Source: Amorphochlora amoebiformis (Eukaryota; Cercozoa; Chlorarachniophyceae). Taken from it: a DNA stretch of 64,000 nucleotides. The stretch lies in NCBI GenBank assembly GCA_054601695.1, contig BAAHQB010000076.1:1-64000 (forward strand), read 5' to 3'. A model generated the notes under the pieces. The model worked only from the letters and a program-made list of their open reading frames with translations, ran no database searches and was not told the DNA's origin. Below, one piece after another: positions 1-64,000 of the stretch (position 1 is the first letter of the stretch; every line of letters begins with the position of its first letter). A program made the translations under genes and the position numbers.

Positions 1-23927
<23,927 letters not shown>

Positions 23928-23931
23928 AAGG

Positions 23932-23981
<50 letters not shown>

Positions 23982-24086
23982 ATATATATATATATATATG
24001 TAACGGTTATTATGCATTAATTTATACAACGATACATAAATAAATATAGAAGTACATACAGAAACAAATATATGTATATTATATAC

Positions 24087-24121
<35 letters not shown>

Positions 24122-24270
24122 GCATGCAATAAGTATATACATACATATCTATGTCAAATGTAAATATCTAGATACTTATAACCTTATGCATATATGTACA
24201 TGTTACATAGTTGTATGTACAAATACATATGCACATTTTATATAAATATATATGTATATATGTGTGTATA

Positions 24271-24327
<57 letters not shown>

Positions 24328-24917
24328 GTGCATGAACATGCAATAAAAAAATAAAATACATACATACACGTATTATAAATATATTTTTACATATACATAC
24401 ATACATATAACAATTTATAATATCTATACTAATCCAGATTAACATCTTCGATGCGACTAGCCTAAGCCAGGGACAAGACTGAGTGCGTTTCATTACTGAG
24501 TAGAATACTGTGCACATGCTATATAGATCGTAGAAGTATGTATGTTGTGTACAGTATTGACCGTTTTAACTAGTTGATGACGTTAATCTAGTTAATATTT
24601 GATGTGATATATAATTATTCTAGATAATCTAGGTAATTATATATATTACTATAGTATATATACTAGTATAACCGTCACTAGTATCCGACTCACTACTAAT
24701 GACTAGTCTAGCTCTCAATACATTACTAACATAGTCTAGTTTCCTACTTAGTACATGTAGTCGGACTTAGCCGCAGTAGACATGTATACACTAGATCTCT
24801 AGAGTCTAGATTTGTCCCGAGTGTCCTAGGTATCTGGTAGCCCGGCCTAGCTGTGCATGGCTAGCTAGGCAAGTACATATATATATTTATATACATATAT
24901 ATATATATAGATATATT

Positions 24918-24951
<34 letters not shown>

Positions 24952-25317
24952 ATAGTATGTATGACGACTACAACCAGTCCCAAATTTAGCCTTCAATATC
25001 AACTAAAAATAACAAAATGTTTGAATTAGAGATCAGACAGCTTGGATAACGCAACCAACTTGCATCACTTTAGTTGCTCGCATGAACCAGCATAAATCTA
25101 CATCTTAAGTTTTCTTCCATGTTTTTTTTCCCTTCAAATATTTGTTTTTCCTTTTTAATTTTTTTTTACAATATCTAATCGTAGACTGTCGGCTATCTAG
25201 GCCTTGTACATGTCCAGCTGGCTCCAGGACCCACATCCACCAAAGAGGCAAGTTCCCGTCAAGTTCCGAGATCAGGCGAGAAGTTGCCCCATCTCCCTCC
25301 GGACAATACGAGGCCTG
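23928..25317. other. Intergenic region
   Basis: Between the TAA of the WW-domain gene and the stop codon of the 14-3-3 gene (convergent arrangement). It contains TA tracts, a 48-bp-type A/T-rich stretch and about 500 bp of unique A/T-rich sequence with many CTAG words (24560-24870). I see no further gene. Confidence 0.6.
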
Positions 25318-26524
25318 CTAGTCCTCGTCATCATCATCCTTGTCCTTGCTTTGTTCTGGAGCGGTCCAAAGCGTGAGGTTATCCCTGAGAAGTTGCATGA
25401 TGAGCGTGCTATCCTTATATGAGCTCTCGTCTATGGAGTCGAGCTTGGCGATAGCGGCGTCGAAGGCTTTCTTCGCAAGGTCGCATGCGGACGTGTGATC
25501 ACCGAGGATTTCGTAGTAGCACACGGAGAAGTTGAGGGCGAGGCCGAGGCGGATGGGATGGGTCGGGAGGAGCGACTTCTCAGCGATGTCGAGAGCCTTC
25601 ATGTACGTCTCTTTGGCTTGCTTCTTGTACGACTCGTCCTGGATGATCTCGGCGAGGTATCGGTAGTAGTCCCCTGAGTACAAATTCATTAGTTGCTAGA
25701 TGCGGATGTGAGATCGGATAGCGAAATTACCGGTCATCTTGAGGTAGAAGACGAGGGCTTCATTGTTCTTCTGCTCCTCAGTGCCGGCGTTGATCTTTTC
25801 CTGCACTTGGGGGACCAAGGTGTTGGTCAGGAGGCCGAGGATCTCCTGGCAGATGGTGTCGAGCTCCTTCTCAATCAGTGTCTTGTACTCATTGATGAAG
25901 TCGTTGTTCTTGTACTCCTCCGTTGAAAGGCATCGATGGGACGCACGACGGGTGCCGATAACGTTCTGAAGTACAGAATATTAGTCATGGTAACAATGTG
26001 CTCGGTCTCGTCTTCTTCCTTTGATAGATCAACAATACAGAAAAACGGACATACTTCGGCTCCGAATGAGTCTGTTATTTCTCTGTTGCGATTGAGTACA
26101 AGAACATCGACCAAATTTCAATAAGAAGGTGTACGATGTACATACGTGCGCGGAGAAACACAAGCCCCCTATTTCCGTTTTTTGGTACTGAAAGCTGGAC
26201 TTGCTGACCTTGTACGCAACGGAGAGCAGATTACGCTCCTCGACGTCAAGTGGTACGATCTTCCCGCCCTCTTTCCACTCGACAAGGAGCTGTTAGGTTC
26301 AAAACCAATTAAGAAATCAGAAATTCAGTCTGAGGATACCAAGAATTGAGTAGAAAAAAAGGCGGCGTTCTCAAGAACGTCCGTGAAGAACTTACGACCT
26401 TCATGATCTTGCACATGTCCGAGTATCTCTCAGCGGACTCGGCAGTGCGCGCCATGAAGACGAGGTTGTCCCTCTTCGCCGTGAGGTCCTTGAAGTCTTG
26501 AGTGATGTCGGTGAGGCTGTCCAT
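25318..26524 (-). CDS. 14-3-3 protein
   Basis: Four exons on the - strand: 26524-26396, 26289-26209, 25965-25731, 25673-25318, all GT-AG, total 801 nt, 266 aa. The family binds phosphoserine or phosphothreonine motifs on client proteins as a dimer in the cytosol. Diagnostic stretches: [17 protein letters not shown] in helix 1-2, [10 protein letters not shown] joined across intron 2 to [11 protein letters not shown] (the family signature), LKMTG joined across intron 3 to DYYRYLAEI, and [17 protein letters not shown] near the end. The tail is acidic (KDKDDDDED). The start at [10 protein letters not shown] gives a leader a little longer than usual; an in-frame upstream Met is too far. Introns are 57, 243 and 106 bp and free of long TA tracts, unlike neighbouring genes. 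It is divergent from the FOXRED1-like gene. Confidence 0.96.
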
Positions 26525-26676
26525 GAGGAAGTGGGTCCAGGCAGATACGCGCGAGTTTTGGTTGGTGCGGAGAAAACTGCCGAAAAATAAAGGCAGGAAC
26601 TTCCGGTAGTGCTGCGATTCACTCAAGCGTGACAAAGCACAGTGACATTTTCACTCCAGTTCTCCTGACATCTGTG
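26525..26676. promoter_or_regulatory. Divergent promoter interval (14-3-3 / FOXRED1-like)
   Basis: Only 152 bp separate the two start codons, so both genes must share or overlap their promoters. I see no clear TATA box. An in-frame ATG at 26629 is an alternative, longer start for the + strand gene. Confidence 0.5.
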
Positions 26677-37708
<11,032 letters not shown>

Positions 37709-37744
37709 ATATTGATTGCTATCTGAGAGCAATAATACATTGCC

Positions 37745-37802
<58 letters not shown>

Positions 37803-37857
37803 CCAGTAAATTCTCAAAGTTATCATGTGCAATATTGGGTCATATGTAAGACATATG

Positions 37858-37891
<34 letters not shown>

Positions 37892-37944
37892 ATATCACCA
37901 GTAAATTCTCAAAGTTATCATGTGCAATATTGGGTCATATGTAA

Positions 37945-38019
<75 letters not shown>

Positions 38020-38089
38020 CAGTAAATTCTCGAAGTTGTCATGTGCAATATTGTTAGACATATATATATAATATTATTTTATATATATA

Positions 38090-38155
<66 letters not shown>

Positions 38156-38171
38156 CAAATATTTGTATATA

Positions 38172-38250
<79 letters not shown>

Positions 38251-38870
38251 TATGATCTATATGGCACATACTAGACATACCCAAAAGTTATGATATTTTG
38301 TGTATATAGCGTAAATATATCATGATTCATTAGTATACCAGAACTCTACCTAATCTACCATGCGACCAGCGGCGATTGGTATATATTACCTAAATTACAT
38401 ATATGTCACGAATTACCTAGATTACTACGAGTAGTACTAGTTCTCTACCGGTAGGTTCCATGCAAGACCATTTCAAATGAGTCACTAGAGCCATATCTAG
38501 ATATGGTCTAGATGGGGGAGACAATTAAGTTAATTCCGTAATCAATCAATGCTAATTCTAGTAATTGCCAGAATTACTCGATTAACAATTCTAGAACTAA
38601 CAAGATTAATGGCGATGTGCATGATATGCGCGCGACAATGTGTGATACAAGTTATTTTTTTCTACTAACTATATATAGTGTGATACATTGACTAGATTGA
38701 TAATGCAACATGATCTAGATGATATCTATACTAAATATACATATACATACACACACATATAGTATCTAGGTATGTGTGTATATGTGTACCTAGGTGTACA
38801 TGCTATATAAGTATATATATAAAAATATATAGATATATATCGTATATTATGATATATCTTCTAGATCTTG

Positions 38871-38920
<50 letters not shown>

Positions 38921-39162
38921 TATATATGTATCTAGTATACTAGATATATATACTAGATATATATATACATATAAATGTATATATATATATATGTATATAT
39001 ATATGATATTTGAAGTAAAAGAATGTATAATTATACCATGTCTACGGAACTTTTAAAAAAACAATTCAAATCGCGATGTGATCTAATTACTCTTGACGAT
39101 AACGGTTTTTCTTCTCTGCTCATGTGACGGATTTTTATTACGTATTTGGTAGCCAATTGAAG
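37709..39162. other. Intergenic region with a ~55-bp triplicated segment
   Basis: Between two convergent genes. ACCAGTAAATTCTCAAAGTT followed by ATCATGTGCAATATTGGGTC occurs at 37801, 37897 and 38017 with TA tracts between. The stretch 38280-38720 is unique A/T-rich sequence. No gene seen. Confidence 0.65.
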
Positions 39163-42132
<2,970 letters not shown>

Positions 42133-42484
42133 TTATAGCAGTTTTTGGTCACGTGCAAATTCTTTCGGAGCCTAGAGCTGTTCCTTTGGATATCAAAAGT
42201 GATATATTGATAATAACTAATAATTGATATCCAGATATCCTAAGAATCCAATCATTCATGACCCCCGATAAATTTAATTCCGGGATTGATGGAGATTATT
42301 GAATATTTCTTTAAGCAATATTCTGAGATTTGTTAAATTTAGTTATCTGGATAAGAATTATAAGATATTTGGATATGGTATGCATGATATGGTGATAATT
42401 TTTCGGAGGACATTAAAGAGATGTGAACCCATGTGAGGAGGTTTGAGGAGGTTTTATGTTAGATAGTATACAACTCATCTAGCG

Positions 42485-42512
42485 GATTCTCCCTTCGGGG
42501 AGATCATCCGCA

Positions 42513-42543
<31 letters not shown>

Positions 42544-42591
42544 GGCCCCTGCGCAAGGATGACACGCACAAATCGAGAATGTATCACTTTT
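42485..42591 (+). ncRNA. U6: U6 spliceosomal snRNA
   Basis: The 5' part folds as GAT(T)CTCCC-TTCG-GGGAGATC. Then come AAAATTGGAACGATACAGAG with the ACAGAGA box (42527-42533) that pairs with the 5' splice site, GATTAGCATGGCCCCTGCGC with the catalytic AGC, and AAGGATGACACGCA. A run of eight T (42588-42595) fits Pol III termination. TAGTATA at 42464-42470 is a possible TATA element. It lies between the divergent hemerythrin and P450 genes. Exact ends are inferred from the hairpin and T-run. Confidence 0.97.
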
Positions 42592-42675
42592 TTTTGGCTT
42601 TTTTTTTTTCCATCCTTTCCGCCTCATCCTTTCCGCCTCATCCTCTCCCCTCCCTCCCTACCCCCTGTAGAGCCA

Positions 42676-57951
<15,276 letters not shown>

Positions 57952-57965
<14 letters not shown>

Positions 57966-58027
57966 CCGGACACGTGACCGGACACGTGACCGGACACGTG
58001 ACCGGACACGTGACCGGACACGTGGCC
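57952..58027. repeat. 12-bp CACGTG repeat at the P450 stop codon
   Basis: Six units of GACACGTGACCG start on the last codons of the P450 (GAC ACG TGA), so the stop TGA recurs in frame every 12 bp. Each unit contains the palindrome CACGTG. Confidence 0.93.
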
Positions 58028-58309
58028 AATAGTGTCTGGCCAGACGAGCATAGGTTTTAACTTAGAAATTTAAAGTAGGAAGTGATTCAGAAACAACCCG
58101 GCATATATGTAGATACTGAGGTAGGTAATCATGTGAAAGTGTTATCATGATTTATGCAAGAACCCCTAGACCCGTTCACAGTATTCTACCAGTTCTAGAT
58201 AGTATATCTAGTATGTGATCGAGTATAACTGGTACAAAGTAATTTGAATGATTAGATCAAATTTAAAAATGTATGTGATGCCAATTATATATATCAATAT
58301 ATGTTTATA

Positions 58310-58384
<75 letters not shown>

Positions 58385-58727
58385 TGGTACATGTGTGCGT
58401 GTGTGTATATATATATATATACATACAGATGTATACTATTTTTGTATGATACATGTATACTAGGTCTAGTAGGTATATCCGGCCAAATGTATGATAATTC
58501 AAGCATACCTACAATTACCTATAGTAATGCCTACGATTAGTACACTTCTAGACTCAAAGATCGAAATAATTTCACAATGCAATCAATCATAGTGTTTCCC
58601 GATTAAGTTTGGCTGTTCTGGATATTGGATTATGCACCGATGATAAGAGCGGAAAGTTTGGAATCGTTTACACTAGCAATCGTTCGTACGTACACTACTA
58701 CAGATGTATCCCAGTACGACTCTGAAT
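58028..58727. other. Intergenic region
   Basis: Between the convergent P450 and Ser/Pro-rich genes. Unique A/T-rich sequence with one TA tract (58315-58382). No gene seen. Confidence 0.6.
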
Positions 58728-59817
58728 TCAGCAAACAAGGAGCGTCTCTCCGAGCTTAATCCTTGATTTCGGGCTCCCGTTGCATGTCAACGGAGGCCAA
58801 TTGCAGAATCCATCATTGCCCTCGGGATCCTCTGATGACGAAGGGCTCGCTGACATTTTGTTCCCTGAGGAAGATTGTGTATGTGGCGATGTTCTCGCCG
58901 ACGTTTTAAATTTATTCAATGAGGAAGATTGAGTACATGTAGGTGGCGAAGGCGGGTTTGGCGGAAATCGTCTTGGGATGGTAGATGAGAATGTATCACC
59001 TCTCTTCGAGGTGTCGGAGCGAGTCCAGCTCGCAGGAACGTTGTTGGAGGTGGGTGTTCGCGAGAATCCTGGCGTCGGGGTGACGGACATAGGTCGAAAG
59101 CGTTCGGTGGGTTCGGTTCGGTCGATGGTGGCTCTGGATCTGCTCGCGATGCCACCCCCGCCGCCACATGTGCGTGAATCTGTACAGTTGCCCGTCCCTT
59201 TGTATGGGGGCGTGCCTTGACCGTTGTTTGTTGTTGGATGAGATCTTCGGGAGCCGCCGCATTTCATGTTCATTTGGTTGGAGCTGATGAGTAGGGAGAG
59301 GACCGTGCGAGGGTTGGAACCTACCTCCTCATCGTGAGCTGGGCTGTACCGACACAAATGCAAGTCTCAGATGTGCGATAATCTACCTTGTATCCCGTCC
59401 CTCTTGTGGCGGGCTGGTGTATTGGTTGAAAAATGCGGTAGTTACTTTTTACCTTGAAGGGGTAGAGACTCTCACTGGATGATATCGGGTGGGTTGCACG
59501 TAGAACCGCATCTCTGTATGCTTGCGGGCTTGTGACAGACCCTCCGACGGCGGCCGGAACTTCGACGTAGTCATACGCTTTTTGACCTCTGGGACGTTCC
59601 CATGAGGAATATTTACTTGAGAAGAGACAACCTGGGTTCCAATATCAACCCTAATTTGCTTTTCCGGAGATTTCGCACGCCTCGACGAACGCGGTCGTCC
59701 GTTAGGCCATCCGGGAGACTTGCCTGAGGATCCACAGACTCCCATCACTTTCCTTCTCACCCCGAAATTGTTGGGAGTCGGTCCACGGCCCGGGAATAGC
59801 GTAGGGATAAGATCCAA
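58728..59817 (-). CDS. Ser/Pro-rich protein of unknown function, two exons
   Basis: Exons on the - strand: 59817-59453 and 59343-58728, with a 109-bp TA-free GT-AG intron (phase 2). 981 nt, 326 aa. The start MDLIPTLFPGRGPTPNNFG is the first Met of the frame. Composition is Ser, Pro, Thr, Arg and Asn rich with no hydrophobic segment or recognised domain; short basic clusters (RPRSSRRAKSPEKQ) and two related Ser-rich segments (TQSSSLNKFKTSARTS and TQSSSGNKMSASPSS) are visible. This suggests a largely disordered, possibly nuclear or cytoskeletal protein, but no function can be given. Codon-scale sequence is GC-richer than the surroundings, which supports coding. The opposite-strand frames are shorter and less coherent. 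Confidence 0.65.
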
Positions 59818-61517
<1,700 letters not shown>

Positions 61518-61583
61518 CTACTCGTAATCTCCTGGTGCGGGACCCTCGTCTTCGATCTCTACGTTCTTAAGTAATGGAGCTCC

Positions 61584-61629
<46 letters not shown>

Positions 61630-61659
61630 GATCTCTACGTTCTTAAGTAATGGAGCTCC

Positions 61660-61699
<40 letters not shown>

Positions 61700-61756
61700 T
61701 ATATATATACACTATATATATATATATATATATATATCTATATATAAATATATATA

Positions 61757-61799
<43 letters not shown>

Positions 61800-61829
61800 T
61801 ATCTCTACGTTCCTATGTTATGGATCTCC

Positions 61830-61920
<91 letters not shown>

Positions 61921-61975
61921 GATCTCTACGTTCCTAAGTTATGGAGCTCCCTGATATATATATATGTATATATAT

Positions 61976-62007
<32 letters not shown>

Positions 62008-62089
62008 ATGTATATATATATATATATATATGTTGTATATATATATATTATATGTCGATCTCTACGTTCTTAAGTAATGGAGCTCCCTG

Positions 62090-62125
<36 letters not shown>

Positions 62126-62153
62126 ATCTCTACGTTTTTAGTAAAGGAGCTCC

Positions 62154-62214
<61 letters not shown>

Positions 62215-62257
62215 ATATTGTGTCTATATTGTGTCTATATGTACATATTAGTATAAG

Positions 62258-62290
<33 letters not shown>

Positions 62291-62417
62291 ATAGATTCAC
62301 ATATATATATATATATATATATATAGACATATATATATATATATACCTCAAAGTCGTTGTGGTAGTCCATATAAGCCTGTAACTCTCCATCGTGGTCTGA
62401 ATACGCGTCTTTCACAA

Positions 62418-62456
<39 letters not shown>

Positions 62457-62909
62457 TATATACATATATATATATATATATATTATATTATATTATATTA
62501 TATATATATATATTATATATGTAATGTACATATACTCTAAATCCATAATTTTGTTATCCTTCCAACTGATTCCCTCATATAAAGTATGTATATAATAATA
62601 AAATAATATGTATGTATATAAATGTATATGTATATATATGTGTGTGTATATGTATGTACATGTAATATTAGTATGTACATGTATATATATATATATACAT
62701 ATGTATATATGTATGTATTATATGTGGAAATATATATGTATGTATATATATATATATATATGTATGTATATATATTATATGTGGAATTATATGCATGTAT
62801 ATATATGTGTATGTATGTATATATATGTGTGTATATATATGTATGTAATATATTAGTATCTACATGTATACATGCATATGTATATATATATATGTATTAT
62901 ATATATATA

Positions 62910-62971
<62 letters not shown>

Positions 62972-63196
62972 AGATATATACATACACACACACACAGACA
63001 CACACATATATATATACATACACAGATATACATATACACAAATACATCCATACATACATATACATACATACATACATATCAAATACACATACACACACAT
63101 ACACATAGCCAAAAACTACCTTTTTATTATCCTTCCAACTCAACCCCAGCCCCGTCTTGAGGTCCTCACTGTCTTCTCTAGCGGTCAATTCAGCAT
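61518..63196 (-). CDS. 3' end of an unidentified acidic protein gene
   Basis: Three exons on the - strand: 63196-63120, 62418-62347 and 61583-61518 (stop TAG), phases 1-0-0, all with AG/GT. They read [20 protein letters not shown] then [26 protein letters not shown] then NDFE, and [20 protein letters not shown] then E and stop. The 70 or so visible residues are acidic and hydrophilic. I do not recognise the family. The gene continues to the right; upstream exons would lie beyond the minisatellite at 63205-63830, possibly outside the window. Introns are TA tracts and contain copies of the terminal exon's start. Confidence 0.72.
61555..62160 (-). repeat. Six copies of the terminal exon's 5' edge
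   Basis: On the + strand GATCTCTACGTTCTTAAGTA and ATGGAGCTCCCTGATA recurs at about 61554 (true exon), 61629, 61799, 61920, 62058 and 62124. On the - strand each is ATATCAG/GGAGCTCCATTACTTAAGAA, an acceptor plus the first ~32 coding bases. Extra copies lie upstream of the used exon and then run into TA. Confidence 0.9.
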
Positions 63197-63204
63197 CTGT
63201 AAGC

Positions 63205-63830
63205 TCATCTTCTCCCTAGGGTTATCTGAAATCTCATCTTCTCCCTAGGATTATCTGAAATCTCACCTTCTCCCTAGGGTTATCTGAAATCTCAACTTCT
63301 CCCTAGGGTTATCTGAAATCTCAACTTCTCCCTAGGGTTATCTGAAATCTCAACTTCTCCCTAGGGTTATCTGAAATCTCATCTTCTCCCTAGGGTTATC
63401 TGAAATCTCAACTTCTCCCTAGGGTTATCTGAAATCTCAACTTCTCCCTAGGTTTCAGATTCATCTTCTCCCTAGGGTTATCTGAAATCTCAACTTCTCC
63501 CTAGGGTTATCTGAAATCTCAACTTCTCCCTAGGGTTATCTGAAATCTCAACTTCTCCCTAGGGTTATCTGAAATCTCAACTTCTCCCTAGGGTTATCTG
63601 AAATCTCAACTTCTCCCTAGGGTTATCTGAAATCTCATCTTCTCCCTAGGATTATCTGAAATCTCATCTTCTCCCTAGGATTATCTGAAATCTCACCTTC
63701 TCCCTAGGGTTATCTGAAATCTCAACTTCTCCCTAGGGTTATCTGAAATCTCATCTTCTCCTTAGGGTTATCTGAAATCTCAACTTCTCCCTAGGGTTAT
63801 CCGTAATCTCAACTTCTCCCTAGGGTTTTG
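63205..63830. repeat. 28-bp minisatellite, about 22 units
   Basis: TTATCTGAAATCTCAACTTC plus TCCCTAGGG. On the - strand each unit carries GAGATTTCAG, a potential acceptor, and CCCTAGGGAG. It lies just upstream of exon 63196-63120, whose own acceptor is GAGCTTACAG. Confidence 0.93.
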
Positions 63831-63966
63831 GGTTTTTCATCAGGTTAGGGCCATATGATCAGATTATTCAGGATGTCTTAGTCCCAGGACCATTGACTTA
63901 TTTTTCGGGTGGGGTTAGGGTTTGGGGTGTAGTTATATTTGGGATAGGGCTAGGGCTAGGGATAGG

Positions 63967-64000
<34 letters not shown>

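Noticed and set aside
24438-24482. A possible terminal exon INIFDATSLSQGQD with stop, after a good AATCCAG acceptor
   Set aside because: The preceding exon (23894-23927) already ends the WW domain with an in-frame TAA when read in the matching phase. The alternative frame [12 protein letters not shown] would join this exon out of frame.
58978-59220. + strand ORF opposite the Ser/Pro-rich gene
   Set aside because: Shorter than the - strand frame, and only the - strand frame continues across a good intron into a second exon.

Overview
This window looks like nuclear DNA of a unicellular eukaryote, possibly an alga. I do not assign it to a species. The evidence is spliceosomal GT-AG introns throughout, a U6 snRNA gene, TTAGGG-type repeats, and eukaryotic genes (14-3-3, a FOXRED1-like mitochondrial protein, a microsomal-type P450). 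About half of the sequence is (TA)n microsatellite. Almost all long TA-derived ORFs (runs of I/Y) are artefacts.

The (TA)n tracts are not empty spacers between genes. They are introns. Reading the short islands of complex sequence between TA tracts, checking an AG in front, a GT behind, and codon phase from island to island, gives four long genes made of very small exons (often 33-90 nt). Layout: (1) a + strand gene of about 34 recognised exons from the left edge to 23927, encoding Cys-pair-rich segments, a Gln-rich helical region, a second Cys-pair region and a C-terminal WW domain; (2) 23928-25317 non-coding; (3) a - strand 14-3-3 gene, 25318-26524, with three short TA-poor introns; (4) divergent from it by 152 bp, a + strand FOXRED1-like FAD oxidoreductase in 17 exons, 26677-37708; (5) 37709-39162 non-coding; (6) a - strand protein with two tandem hemerythrin domains and an N-terminal acylation motif, 39163-42132; (7) U6 snRNA, + strand, about 42485-42591; (8) a + strand cytochrome P450 in 21 exons, 42676-57965; (9) a - strand two-exon Ser/Pro-rich protein, 58728-59817; (10) 59818-61517 non-coding; (11) the 3' end of a - strand gene, 61518-63196 and beyond.

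The unusual feature is the way introns and exons evolve here. Exons, and more often just exon edges with their splice site, have been copied many times inside the neighbouring TA introns. In two genes a complete exon with both splice sites is duplicated, and because its length is not a multiple of three the copies can only be used one at a time. Telomere-type repeats (CCCTAA/TTAGGG) sit inside at least eight introns and in one case supply the 3' splice site itself. Several minisatellites are amplified splice junctions. The 14-3-3 and hemerythrin genes, which lie among these, are compact, so the expansion is gene-specific.

Functionally the genes are unrelated housekeeping or metabolic genes (signalling adaptor, complex I assembly factor, oxygen or metal-binding protein, monooxygenase, splicing RNA). 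I see no operon-like logic, virus, transposase, CRISPR array or rRNA.
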